64,000 bases of DNA from Dickeya undicola (GTDB lineage Bacteria > Pseudomonadota > Gammaproteobacteria > Enterobacterales > Enterobacteriaceae), in assembly GCF_000784735.1 (NCBI RefSeq), contig NZ_JSYG01000001.1:1-64000 (forward strand), given 5' to 3'. The notes beneath the pieces were generated by a model. That model searched no databases. It was not told where the DNA came from and saw nothing but the letters and a program-made list of their open reading frames with translations. A program made the position numbers and the translations under genes. Positions 36,524-45,519 of this stretch are shown in pieces (position 1 is the stretch's first letter; every line of letters starts with the position of its first letter).

Positions 36524-36555
36524 AAGATGGGGACGACAATTCCTGCATCAAGGGG
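36524..36555 (-). promoter_or_regulatory. Sigma-32 heat-shock promoter of dnaK
   Basis: Read leftward, CCCCTTGATG (36555-36546), a 13-bp spacer and CCCCATCTT (36532-36524) match the RpoH consensus (CTTGAAA, then CCCCATnT). They have the same -35 and spacing as the E. coli dnaK P1 promoter. The rest of the 385-bp dnaK-satP gap holds the dnaK leader and, presumably, the unassigned satP promoter. Confidence 0.88.
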
Positions 36556-36784
36556 CACTAACCAAAAAAAACTGCATCTTCCCGGTTTTTGATCAAAGTA
36601 TTCGCATCCTATCTGGTTGTATCGCCCATTGCCGCCCGCTATGATGCCGCGCTCGCCGCAGAAAAGGGATTGACCCGGCCTGACAGCGGGTACTGGCGAC
36701 GCGCCGTTTACCTCATAGGTACGCCCGCCGGGTAAACCTTGAGACACAACACCACATTGACCATTTTGTTATTGCAGAGGATGT

Positions 36785-37357
36785 ATGCACGCTAAAACGT
36801 TGGCGAATCCGGGCCCACTGGGACTGATGGGCTTCGGGATGACCACCATTCTGTTAAACCTGCACAATGCAGGCTTTTTCCCACTGACTTCCATTATTCT
36901 GAGCATGGGAATCTTCTACGGCGGCATCGCCCAGATCCTGGCTGGTTTGCTGGAGTATAAGAAAGGCAATACCTTTGGCGTGACAGCCTTTACCTCCTAC
37001 GGCGCATTCTGGCTGACGCTGGTCGCCATCATCATGCTGCCGAAAATGGGCCTGGCGGAAGCCGCCGACGCACAGTTCCTCGGCGTGTTCCTGGCGCTGT
37101 GGGGCATCTTCACCCTGTTCATGTTCTTCGGCACGCTAGGTGCCAACCGCGCATTGCAGTTCGTATTCGCCAGCCTGACCGTGTTGTTCGCCCTGCTGGC
37201 GATCGGCAACATCACCGGCAACCATGCACTGCTGACCTTCGCTGGTTATGAAGGCATCATCTGTGGTGCCAGTGCCATTTATCTGGCGATGGCCGAAGTA
37301 CTTAACGAACAGTATGGCCGAACCGTACTGCCGATTGGTGCTCGCGGCGCACACTGA
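36785..37357 (+). CDS. satP: Succinate-acetate/proton symporter SatP
   Basis: SatP (YaaH) of the acetate uptake transporter family imports acetate and succinate with protons. The 190-residue protein has six membrane helices. The family signature [19 protein letters not shown] lies at the N-terminus, and [19 protein letters not shown] and FTSYGAFW follow. The C-terminus [11 protein letters not shown] is as in E. coli. It is divergent from dnaK. In E. coli satP is next to mog; here an MFS gene separates them. Confidence 0.95.
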   Translation: MHAKTLANPGPLGLMGFGMTTILLNLHNAGFFPLTSIILSMGIFYGGIAQILAGLLEYKKGNTFGVTAFTSYGAFWLTLVAIIMLPKMGLAEAADAQFLGVFLALWGIFTLFMFFGTLGANRALQFVFASLTVLFALLAIGNITGNHALLTFAGYEGIICGASAIYLAMAEVLNEQYGRTVLPIGARGAH

Positions 37358-37437
37358 CAGAACACCGCGTAGAACGGCACCAACGTAAGTCAATGCAACG
37401 GCTCCCTGCCCTTACTGGGGGTTTTGTATAGACCAAA

Positions 37438-37467
37438 AGAGAGGCGCTTGATGCGCCTCTCTTTTTT
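37438..37467 (+). terminator. satP terminator (bidirectional)
   Basis: AGAGAGGCGC (37438-37447) pairs perfectly with GCGCCTCTCT (37453-37462) around TTGAT, followed by a T-run to 37467. The minus-strand reading ends in four T residues and may serve the MFS gene. Confidence 0.92.
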
Positions 37468-37514
37468 ATCCGATTTATCCGAATATCCACGTTTTCTCGA
37501 CTACCCGTAATCGG

Positions 37515-38834
37515 TTAAATCCTGGCGGGAGAACCCACCTGCTCAGCCTGCGCTTCCACTTCACGGTGAGCATAACTCTGCAGATACACACCCAGTACCA
37601 ACCCCAATGTGCACAACGCCAACACATAGAAAGCCGGTGCCAGCGGTGTCCATTTCATCATCAGCGTAACGAAAATGGGCGTCATGCCGCCAAAAATGGC
37701 GTATGCCACGTTATACGAGAAGGAAATACCGGAGAAACGCACCGCCGCCGGGAACGCCCGCACCATGACGTAAGGCACCGCGCCCACCACCCCGACGCTC
37801 AACCCCGCCAGCGCATAGCTGACAAACAACAGGCTATGGCTCTGCGCGGCATGGGAATAAAACAACCAACTGCAAGCCGCAAACAACACACTGCCGATGA
37901 TGAAGGTTCGCCCCACACCAATCCGGTCCGCCGCCAGCCCGGCGATAATACAGCCGACCATCAACGCCACCGTGGCCAGACTGTTAGCCTGTAATGTCAA
38001 CGCCGCCGGGATGCCATACAATTTTTGCAGATACACCGGTGCCATCAGAATTACGACGACAATCCCAGCGGACAATATCCACGTCAACAACATGCTAACC
38101 AGTATCGCTTTCTTATGACGTAGCACGATGGTCTTCAGCGGCAGTTCGTCCGCCAGCGCTTTGTGCGCCTGCATTTCGCGGAAAACCGGCGTTTCCTGCA
38201 ACCAACGGCGCAAATACAGCGCGATAAGTCCGAAGATGCCACCGATAAAGAAGGGAATACGCCAGCCACCGGCAACGATCTGCGCAGGCGGCAATAACGT
38301 ATTCAGCAGCGTAGCAATCATCGAACCGAACAAAATCCCCAGCGTCAGCCCAGCGGTCAGCGTGCCACAGGCGATGCCAATGCGGGAGCGGGGAACGTGT
38401 TCCGCGACAAACACCCAGGCACCCGGTACTTCACCACCGATAGCCGCACCCTGGAGTACCCGCATTAATAGCAGCAGCAAAGGAGCCGCGATGCCGATGG
38501 ACGTATAGGTCGGCAACATCCCCATTCCCAGCGTGGGCAGAGCCATCAGTAAGATGCTCAGGCTGAACATTTTTTTGCGACCGACCCGATCGCCAAAATG
38601 GGCCATCACGATACCACCCAGCGGGCGAGCCAGATAACCGGCGGCAAAGATGCCAAAGGTTTGAACCTGCCGCAGCCACTCAGGAATATCCGACGGGAAA
38701 AACAGATCGCCGATAACCGCAGCAAAAAAGACGAAGATGATGAAGTCGTAAAACTCCAGCGCGCCGCCCAGTGCCGCCAATGAGAGGGTATGATAGTCGT
38801 GTCGATTTAATCGACGGTGTTGTTCGCCAGCCAT
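37515..38834 (-). CDS. MFS transporter of the metabolite:H+ symporter type
   Basis: A 439-residue protein with about twelve hydrophobic helices. The opening LAALGGALEFYDFIIFVFFA is typical of the metabolite:H+ symporter (ProP/KgtP/CitA-like) branch, and the MFS motif A is read as HFGDRVGRKKMF near residue 80. GAAIGGEVPGAWVFVAEHVP matches the family signature in helix 4. Such proteins import organic acids or osmolytes with protons; the substrate cannot be deduced. It is a monocistronic insertion between satP and mog compared with E. coli. Confidence 0.85.
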   Translation of the reverse strand: MAGEQHRRLNRHDYHTLSLAALGGALEFYDFIIFVFFAAVIGDLFFPSDIPEWLRQVQTFGIFAAGYLARPLGGIVMAHFGDRVGRKKMFSLSILLMALPTLGMGMLPTYTSIGIAAPLLLLLMRVLQGAAIGGEVPGAWVFVAEHVPRSRIGIACGTLTAGLTLGILFGSMIATLLNTLLPPAQIVAGGWRIPFFIGGIFGLIALYLRRWLQETPVFREMQAHKALADELPLKTIVLRHKKAILVSMLLTWILSAGIVVVILMAPVYLQKLYGIPAALTLQANSLATVALMVGCIIAGLAADRIGVGRTFIIGSVLFAACSWLFYSHAAQSHSLLFVSYALAGLSVGVVGAVPYVMVRAFPAAVRFSGISFSYNVAYAIFGGMTPIFVTLMMKWTPLAPAFYVLALCTLGLVLGVYLQSYAHREVEAQAEQVGSPARI

Positions 38835-38962
38835 AAATCACCGCACAATGCCAGTACAATAAGAAAATAATTTCAAATTGCCGTGTAAATAAAACCTTAC
38901 TATAGCGGCAGATTTTTGACACACCAACACCGGGCGATGGTTATCAACAAATTGCGTCAACT

Positions 38963-39550
38963 TCAGTTTTTTATATCGCGTATCGCACTCTTGGGGCGAA
39001 AAGCTGCTACTACGTCCGGATTGGTTTCGATATAAGGCCCTTCCAGCAGTTGGATGCAGTAGGGAACACTGGCGAAAATCCCCGGCACGATAACCTGGCC
39101 GGACGCATCTTTCAGGCCGGTCAGCGTCTCGCGAATGGATTTCGGTTGCCCTGGCAGGTTGAGAATCAGCGCCTGTTTACGGATCACGCCAACCTGGCGC
39201 GACAGAATAGCGGTGGGAACAAAACGCAGGCTGATCTGCCGCATCTGCTCACCGAATCCCGGCATTTCCCGATCGGCCACCGCCAGCGTGGCATCCGGCG
39301 TCACATCCCGACGCGCCGGACCCGTGCCGCCAGTAGTCAGAACCAAATGGCAACCGCACTCATCCACCAATTCACACAGCGTCTGTTCGATCAACGGTTG
39401 CTCATCTGGCACCAGCCGGGTTTGCACGTCGAAGGGAGTGGTCAGTGCTTCCTCCAGCCATGCCTGTAAAGCCGGAATGCCTTCATCCTGATAGACACCG
39501 CTGGACGCGCGATCAGAAATGGATACCAAACCAACACATAGACTGTTCAT
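38963..39550 (-). CDS. mog: Molybdopterin adenylyltransferase
   Basis: Mog adenylates molybdopterin before molybdate insertion by MoeA in molybdenum-cofactor synthesis. I start at ATG 39550 (195 residues, MNSLCVGLVSISDR), the exact E. coli length, with GAGG upstream; a GTG two codons earlier overlaps that site. The MPT-binding motifs LTTGGTGPARRDVTPDA and LPGQPKSIRE are intact. The gene sits between the MFS gene and the interrupted cyclase. Confidence 0.96.
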   Translation of the reverse strand: MNSLCVGLVSISDRASSGVYQDEGIPALQAWLEEALTTPFDVQTRLVPDEQPLIEQTLCELVDECGCHLVLTTGGTGPARRDVTPDATLAVADREMPGFGEQMRQISLRFVPTAILSRQVGVIRKQALILNLPGQPKSIRETLTGLKDASGQVIVPGIFASVPYCIQLLEGPYIETNPDVVAAFRPKSAIRDIKN

Positions 39551-39961
39551 AAGCACCTCTTGTTTATCAAAAATTTTATTCTATCAGTCTGATTAACTAT
39601 CCGAAGCGTTAAATCCATTCAAAAATCTGCTCGCGAATGCGACAATGCTCGAAATCTGCACGGTGCCGCCAAAAAATGCATTGCAACCGTGCACAATATC
39701 TAACGATTCAACGAGTTAATTCTCGTTTATCGGTTAACATTTCTGACAAAAACAATAATTAACAGTCTACCTCAGCCAGCATGATTGTCGCAGCCAGATT
39801 GAACAAGGAAAGTGAACGGAAACCACAGCATTCATGATGACAGTGCGAACTCCGGGCACCCTCCAGTTCCCCCGACAAGCGAAATCTCCGAGCGGAGCGA
39901 CTCTGTACGTAAAAGTCATTGCCGGGCAACGGTGCGTCATCGGGAAATGCAGGAAAAGTGA
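39551..39961. other. Non-coding region between mog and the cyclase gene
   Basis: No gene is visible. It should contain the two divergent promoters. A 7-bp inverted repeat GCACGGT/ACCGTGC (39658-39664 and 39686-39692) and a CTCCG/CGGAG hairpin near 39888 are present, without a clear function. Confidence 0.5.
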
Positions 39962-41107
39962 ATGAATTTCATTAAAGATAACATCGTCAGGTTGCTTGCC
40001 AATCCGGTTTCCGCGTTTGTGTTGTTTGGCCTGTTTTCCGCCGCCTTGACCAGTCTGTTGTTGTTGAACTCCCACCAAAAAGACTGGCAGGAGGAAAAAC
40101 GCAATTTCGACAGCATCATTCGTCTGTACGAATCCTATAACACCAGCGGCGAAATCACTGAAAGCGACCATTTTTACAAAGTCGGTAACTCAATGTTTTC
40201 CCGTGTGCGCATCATGGCATTCAACACCCGTGATGCCAGCCATGAATGTATCAACCGGCTGTCAGAACTGAATCTTTCTCTTAACGATATGGCGATCATC
40301 CGGGTATGCCAGAATCTGCTGCCGTCCGCCGGTAACCCGCCGGAAAAGGATCAACTCACCACCGTCATGCCGATCCTTTCCCCCACAGACAAGCTGATCG
40401 GGCTACGCGTGCGCGTCACTACGCTCGATTCCTCACCCGGTTTTAGCAGCATTGCCACCACCTCGGCGGAAACCATCACGTTAGCCTGTATCAGCCTGAT
40501 GATTGCCGTTATGGGTAGCCTGCTGTCGCTGGTCGCCAAAAAATATCTGATCGAATTGCCCACCACCGCTCGTTACGATGACCTGACTGGCTTTCTGCGT
40601 CGGGATGCGTTTTACCAGTCAGCCAACCGTGCATTAAAAGCCGCGAGCCATGAAAACAAGCCACTGTGTGCCATGCTGATTGATATCGATCACTTCAAGC
40701 AGGTGAACGACACATGAGGGCACGCGGCAGGCGACGAAGCATTAAAAGCGGTGGCGGACGTTATTCGTCAATCGTTTCGTCGCCATGACATCCTCTGCCG
40801 CCTGGGCGGCGATGAGTTTGCCGTCATACTGCCCAACATCGTGCAGGAAAACGCCGTGCGTGTAGCAGAGCGCGTCAGAGAGGGAATCCATGAGCTCGGC
40901 CACGCCCCAACATCAATCTCGCCGGGAATTACCGTCAGCATTGGGCTGGTGACTATCGAGTCAGCGGATGAAGGGTTGGATGAAATCATTCGTCGCGCCG
41001 ACATTAACCTGTATCTGGCGAAAAGAACCCGCAATTGCACGATCACCACCCCGCTTGCTCACTCTGTGCAGAGCGATGCAGAAACAAAAACGGCCAGCGC
41101 CAGCTGA
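39962..41107 (+). pseudogene. Membrane diguanylate cyclase (GGDEF) interrupted by one in-frame TGA
   Basis: The frame encodes a typical membrane cyclase: helix at residues 15-36, a periplasmic region of about 130 residues, a second helix at 171-193 and a GGDEF domain from about 200. At codon 252 (40715-40717) a TGA stands in the motif DHFKQVNDT-x-GHAAGD, at a variable position of the family. The same frame then continues without shift for 129 more codons. It contains an inhibitory-site RRHD (273-276) and catalytic GGDEF (282-286) five residues later, and ends at a TGA at 41107. AGGA lies 9 nt before the ATG. Without read-through the truncated product lacks the active site. It could be a recent nonsense mutation, a sequencing error or low-level read-through. 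Everything else looks intact, so the loss is recent. Confidence 0.88.
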
Positions 41108-41114
41108 CCGTTTT
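41087..41114 (-). terminator. Bidirectional terminator overlapping the 3' end of the cyclase gene
   Basis: AAAACGG-c-CAGC (41087-41098) pairs with GCTG-a-CCGTTTT (41103-41114) with one mismatch. The cyclase stop codon lies in the right arm. On the minus strand five T residues follow, suiting the end of talB. Confidence 0.75.
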
Positions 41115-41137
41115 CCACACTAACGAGATGTCGCGTA

Positions 41138-42091
41138 TTACAGCAGCGCGGCGATCATTTTTTCCAGTTTTTCCTGGTCTACCGCAAATTTACGGATGCC
41201 GTCAGCCAGTTTGTCCACTGCCATCGGATCCTGATTGTGCTGCCAGTAGAATTCAGACTCGGTCAGCCTGGCCGGACGCGCTTTCACCTCACCGCCGTAA
41301 GACAGTTTGCGCACTACGTCGCCCTGGCTTTCCGCCAGCTCTTTGAGCAGCGCTGGTGCGATGGTCAGGCGATCGCAACCAGCCAGTTCCAGAATCTCAC
41401 CGACATTACGGAAGCTGGCACCCATCACCACCGTCTCATAACCGTGCTGTTTGTAATATTTGTAGATGTCGGTAACGGAGATCACGCCCGGATCTTCATG
41501 CGGCGCGAACTCTTTCTTGTCGCTGTTGGCTTTGTACCAATCCAGAATACGACCCACAAACGGGGAGATCAGGAATACGCCCGCTTCAGCACAGGCACGC
41601 GCCTGAGCAAACGAGAACAGCAGGGTCAGGTTACAGTTGATGCCTTCTTTTTCCAGCTGCTCGGCGGCGCAGATACCCTGCCAGGTGGAGGCCAGTTTGA
41701 TCAGAATACGGTCGTTGCTGATGCCAGCATCGTTGTACAGTTTGATCAGGCGCTTAGCTTTAGCGACGCTCGCTGCGGTGTCATAAGAGAGGCGGGCGTC
41801 CACTTCGGTAGAGATGCGCCCCGGAATCAGCTTGAGAATTTCCAGACCAATATTGACCGCCAGTTTGTCTGTCGCATCGACAATCTGCTGCTCGCGTTTG
41901 TTGCTCTGCGCGCGGGCCCAGGTCACAGCGTCATCAATCAGCGCACGGTATTCCGGGATTTGCGCAGCATTCAGAATCAGGGAAGGGTTGGTGGTGGCGT
42001 CCTGCGGCTGGTAAAGCTTCATTGCCGCGATATCGCCGGTATCCGCCACCACGGTGGTGAATTGGCGTAGGGAAGTCAGTTTATCCGTCAT
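41138..42091 (-). CDS. talB: Transaldolase B
   Basis: TalB transfers a dihydroxyacetone unit between sedoheptulose-7-phosphate and glyceraldehyde-3-phosphate in the non-oxidative pentose phosphate pathway. Starting at ATG 42091 gives 317 residues, the E. coli length, with D17 and the Schiff-base lysine K132 (in RILIKLAST) at the same numbers. The motif DATTNPSL is also present. In-frame starts upstream (to 42133) would add 14 residues without homology. The gene converges on the cyclase remnant. Confidence 0.96.
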   Translation of the reverse strand: MTDKLTSLRQFTTVVADTGDIAAMKLYQPQDATTNPSLILNAAQIPEYRALIDDAVTWARAQSNKREQQIVDATDKLAVNIGLEILKLIPGRISTEVDARLSYDTAASVAKAKRLIKLYNDAGISNDRILIKLASTWQGICAAEQLEKEGINCNLTLLFSFAQARACAEAGVFLISPFVGRILDWYKANSDKKEFAPHEDPGVISVTDIYKYYKQHGYETVVMGASFRNVGEILELAGCDRLTIAPALLKELAESQGDVVRKLSYGGEVKARPARLTESEFYWQHNQDPMAVDKLADGIRKFAVDQEKLEKMIAALL

Positions 42092-42422
42092 GTTGGCCTT
42101 TCTCATTTTGTTTGCGCCTGTACTTGTGTACACGAGCGCTTGTGCATGAACTGGTGGCAGGAACTGTCGCCAGAGCCTGATAATAACACGCGCCCAAGCC
42201 CGCGCAAGCGGACCAGAAAAAACCGCGCTTAGGATGCAGTGCTTTTTTTCAATTAAAAATCAATAGAATAAGCATCATCTATTTTTCTTTTCACCCGGTT
42301 TTGATGAAAAATCACCAGAGAAACGACACAACACCGATTTATCACACCTGTCACAGCTATCGCCCCTTTTTTAGCGGCTTTTGCTACAGTAAGGCCATTC
42401 AAGACACTAACGGGATACGTTT
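42092..42422. other. Divergent promoter region between talB and yaaA
   Basis: There is no gene here. The talB-proximal part is GC-rich; the yaaA side is AT-rich. A TACAGT hexamer near 42384 may be the yaaA -10. In E. coli yaaA is OxyR-controlled; I cannot identify an OxyR site by eye. Confidence 0.4.
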
Positions 42423-43202
42423 ATGCTGATCACCCTTTCACCTGCCAAGACGCTGGATTACACCAGCCCGCTGCCGACCCAACGCTACACGCAGCCCGTT
42501 CTGCTGGAGCATTCCCAGCAACTGATACGGCACTGTAAACAGTTGACCCCGGCGGAAATTGCGTCGCTGATGGGCATCAGCGACAAACTGGCGGACCTGA
42601 ATGCAGCCCGCTTTCAGGAATGGCACCCGGAATTTTCGCTGGATAACGCGCGCCAGGCGTTGCTGGCGTTCAAAGGCGATGTTTATACCGGGCTGGCAGC
42701 GGAGGATTTCAACGAGGCGGATTTCGATTTCGCCCAGCAGCATCTGCGTATTTTGTCCGGTCTGTACGGCGTGCTACGGCCGCTGGACCTGATGCAGCCT
42801 TACCGGCTGGAAATGGGCATCCGGTTGAAAAACGACGCGGGCAACGATCTGTATCAGTTCTGGGGCGATACCATCACCGAAACGCTCAATCAGGCGCTGA
42901 AAGCACAGAACGACGATATTCTGATCAATCTGGCGTCCGACGAATACTTCAAATCCGTCAAACCGGCCAGGCTCAAGGCACGGCTGATAAAACCGGTCTT
43001 TCTCGATGAGAAGAATGGCAAGTTTAAGGTGATCAGCTTCTACGCCAAGAAAGCGCGCGGCCTGATGAGTCGCTTCATCATTCAGAACCGCCTGACCACA
43101 CCAGAGCAACTGAAAGCTTTCGACAGCGAAGGCTATTACTTTGACGCCACCGACTCCTCGGCAGACGAACTGATCTTCAAGCGCCACGAGCGCAACGCCT
43201 GA
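42423..43202 (+). CDS. yaaA: Peroxide stress resistance protein YaaA
   Basis: YaaA (DUF328) lowers intracellular unincorporated iron and protects DNA and proteins during hydrogen peroxide stress in E. coli. The 259 residues carry the family start [13 protein letters not shown], the FKGDVYTGL and [22 protein letters not shown] core, and a conserved C-terminal [10 protein letters not shown]. The gene is adjacent to thrC (convergent), as in E. coli, but yaaJ is missing. Confidence 0.95.
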   Translation: MLITLSPAKTLDYTSPLPTQRYTQPVLLEHSQQLIRHCKQLTPAEIASLMGISDKLADLNAARFQEWHPEFSLDNARQALLAFKGDVYTGLAAEDFNEADFDFAQQHLRILSGLYGVLRPLDLMQPYRLEMGIRLKNDAGNDLYQFWGDTITETLNQALKAQNDDILINLASDEYFKSVKPARLKARLIKPVFLDEKNGKFKVISFYAKKARGLMSRFIIQNRLTTPEQLKAFDSEGYYFDATDSSADELIFKRHERNA

Positions 43203-43231
43203 TAAAACAAAGTACCGTTCCATAAACGAAC

Positions 43232-43265
43232 ACGGCCGGAAAGCGGTTTCCCCCTTTCCGGCCGT
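43232..43265. terminator. 12-bp hairpin between yaaA and thrC
   Basis: ACGGCCGGAAAG (43232-43243) pairs perfectly with CTTTCCGGCCGT (43254-43265) around a 10-nt loop. No real T-run follows on either strand. It probably marks the 3' ends of both convergent transcripts but may not terminate on its own. Confidence 0.6.
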
Positions 43266-43294
43266 CATACGTGCGAAAGTAATACGTTGCAGAA

Positions 43295-44584
43295 TTAGTG
43301 CGGCAATTCCATCAGGAATTTACGCAACTGCGCGAAGTCCGGTGCAAAGTGGTGCGACAGCAGCGCCGAATCGGCACGTTCCGCCAGCGCCTGCGGCAAC
43401 GGTAGTGTCTTACCAAGAATCGCCTCAACGCTTTCCTTGAACTTCGCCGGATGGGCGGTGCCCAGGAATAAGCCGTATTCGCCCGGTTGCAACTGATCAC
43501 GCAGCAAGCGGTAAGCAATCGCCGCGTGCGGCTCGGACGTGTAGCCCAGCGATTCCAGTTCCAGCATGGTGGCTTTGGTTGTCTCATCGCTCACCGCGCC
43601 GAACGCCAACGCTTTCAGTTGCCAGTTCTTACGGCGGAACAGCTCTTCCACACGCGGCCAGTTGTTCGGCTGACTTACGTCCATCGCATTAGACAGCGTT
43701 GCCACGGTCGGATTTGGCTGCCAGGCACCGCTTTGCAGAAAACGCGGCACCGTGTCGTTAGCGTTGGTGGCGGCGATAAAGCGTTTTACCGGCAGGCCCA
43801 GCGATTTCGCCAGCAGTCCAGCGGTCAGGTCACCGAAGTTACCACTCGGCACCGATACCACCAGCTGATTGCGCGCTTCCTGCGGCAACTGTGCTACCGC
43901 TTCAAAATAGTAGCTGATCTGCGCCAGCAAGCGACTGATATTGATGGAATTGGCAGAGTTCAGCCCAATGGCACGCTTCAGTTCCTCATCATCAAATGCC
44001 TGCTTCACCAGTGCCTGGCAGGCATCGAAATCGCTGTCGACAGCGATAGTGTGAATGTTGCCACCCAGCGTACAGAACAGTTTTTCCTGTAGCGGACTGA
44101 TCTTGCCGTTCGGATACAAGATCACCACCCGCACATTCTTCAAACCGTAGAACGCATGAGCCACCGCCGCGCCGGTATCGCCAGACGTGGCTGTCAGGAT
44201 CGTGATCTGTTGATCGCCCGCGACTTCCGCCAGCATCTGCGCCATCAGGCGGCCACCGAAGTCCTTGAATGCTAATGTCGGGCCGTGAAACAGCTCCAGC
44301 GCAGCAATGTCCTCGCTCACCGGTACGACCGGTGCCGGGAAGCGGAAAGCCGCTTTAACACGCTGGTAGACGGTTTCATCAGACATCTCATCACCAATGA
44401 ATGCTGACAGAATGCGGCTGCTGCGGGTGACAAAATCCAGCTCCAGCAGTTCATCAATCGTCGTGCGGTCGAATTCCGGCAGCTCCAGCGGGAAAAACAG
44501 GCCCTGATTGCTCCCCAGCCCTTTGCGGATCGCTTCGGCGAAATTCACCTGTTCATTGTGATCTTTCAGATTGTACAGTTTCAT
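43295..44584 (-). CDS. thrC: Threonine synthase
   Basis: ThrC converts O-phosphohomoserine to threonine with pyridoxal phosphate. The PLP lysine is K107 in LAFKDFGGR; a glycine-rich phosphate loop SGDTGAAVAHAF follows. SVPSGNFGDLTAG is conserved. The 429 residues compare with 428 in E. coli. It starts 3 nt after the thrB stop, and is the last gene of thrLABC. Confidence 0.97.
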   Translation of the reverse strand: MKLYNLKDHNEQVNFAEAIRKGLGSNQGLFFPLELPEFDRTTIDELLELDFVTRSSRILSAFIGDEMSDETVYQRVKAAFRFPAPVVPVSEDIAALELFHGPTLAFKDFGGRLMAQMLAEVAGDQQITILTATSGDTGAAVAHAFYGLKNVRVVILYPNGKISPLQEKLFCTLGGNIHTIAVDSDFDACQALVKQAFDDEELKRAIGLNSANSINISRLLAQISYYFEAVAQLPQEARNQLVVSVPSGNFGDLTAGLLAKSLGLPVKRFIAATNANDTVPRFLQSGAWQPNPTVATLSNAMDVSQPNNWPRVEELFRRKNWQLKALAFGAVSDETTKATMLELESLGYTSEPHAAIAYRLLRDQLQPGEYGLFLGTAHPAKFKESVEAILGKTLPLPQALAERADSALLSHHFAPDFAQLRKFLMELPH

Positions 44585-44587
44585 GCG

Positions 44588-45517
44588 TTATCCCAATTGT
44601 CGCGCGCCTGCGGTATCCAGACGGCAAATATGAACAAAACCTTCGTCGTTCTGCAGATAGTTTTCCCGCAGCCAGCTTGCCAGACGCTCTGCCGAGCCCA
44701 TGTTGTTGCACACGGAGAACAGCGTCGGCCCCGAGCCGGAAATGCCGCAGGCCAGCGCGCCCAACTCGTTGGCCGCCTGACGCGCTTTTGCAAAACCGGG
44801 CAACAGACGCGTGCGGTAAGGCTCGGCGATGACGTCTTTCATCAGGGTCGCCGCCAGCGCCGCCTGGCCGGTATGGCAGGCGTGGATAAAGCCCGCCAGA
44901 TAGCGGCCGTGGCTGATGCAATCCTGGCGACGGTACTGCGCCGGTAAAATCGCCCGAGCTTCAGCCGTAGATACCTTGATGCCTGGATAAGCCATCACCC
45001 ACAACCAGTCGTCAAATCCCGGCACCGGCTGGCTGACGATACCCATCTCTTCAACCATCAGTTGGATACCACCCAGGAAGCACGGTGCCACGTTGTCGTA
45101 ATGCACACTGCCGGAAATACGCCCTTCCAGCTCGCCCATCAGCGTCAGCAGGCGGGTATCGTCTAGCGGTTTGCCACAGAATTCGTTCATCGCCATCAGA
45201 CCAGCGACCACCGAACAGGCGCTGGACCCCAGCCCGGAACCAATCGGCATGTTTTTTTCCAGCGTCATGGCGACCGGCACGGTCTTGCCGATCTCCTGAC
45301 AGAAACGCTCCCAGCACTGATAAACGATATTTTCTTTCGGGTTGTCCGGCAGCTTGCTGACAAAACGCCCTTCGTTATGCAGGCTAAACAGTTCGGCTTC
45401 CCGCACGGTTACGCAGTCACCCAGCAGCGTGCCGTCCACCGGCGATACCGCCGCGCCCAGCACGTCAAACCCCACGCTCACATTCCCGATGGATGCCGGG
45501 GCATAAATCTTCACCAT
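44588..45517 (-). CDS. thrB: Homoserine kinase
   Basis: ThrB phosphorylates homoserine; it is a GHMP kinase. The ATP loop [10 protein letters not shown] is at residues 91-100, and the C-terminal GHMP motif [11 protein letters not shown] is seen as [14 protein letters not shown] 45517 (309 residues) gives [12 protein letters not shown] as in E. coli. It lies 2 nt after the thrA stop with GGGAG upstream; the longer frame would start inside thrA. Confidence 0.97.
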   Translation of the reverse strand: MVKIYAPASIGNVSVGFDVLGAAVSPVDGTLLGDCVTVREAELFSLHNEGRFVSKLPDNPKENIVYQCWERFCQEIGKTVPVAMTLEKNMPIGSGLGSSACSVVAGLMAMNEFCGKPLDDTRLLTLMGELEGRISGSVHYDNVAPCFLGGIQLMVEEMGIVSQPVPGFDDWLWVMAYPGIKVSTAEARAILPAQYRRQDCISHGRYLAGFIHACHTGQAALAATLMKDVIAEPYRTRLLPGFAKARQAANELGALACGISGSGPTLFSVCNNMGSAERLASWLRENYLQNDEGFVHICRLDTAGARQLG

Positions 45518-45519
45518 TC

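Noticed and set aside
40751-41107. Separate small GGDEF protein gene
   Set aside because: The frame is the direct continuation of the upstream cyclase frame after one TGA and starts in the middle of the domain, so it is the 3' part of one interrupted gene.
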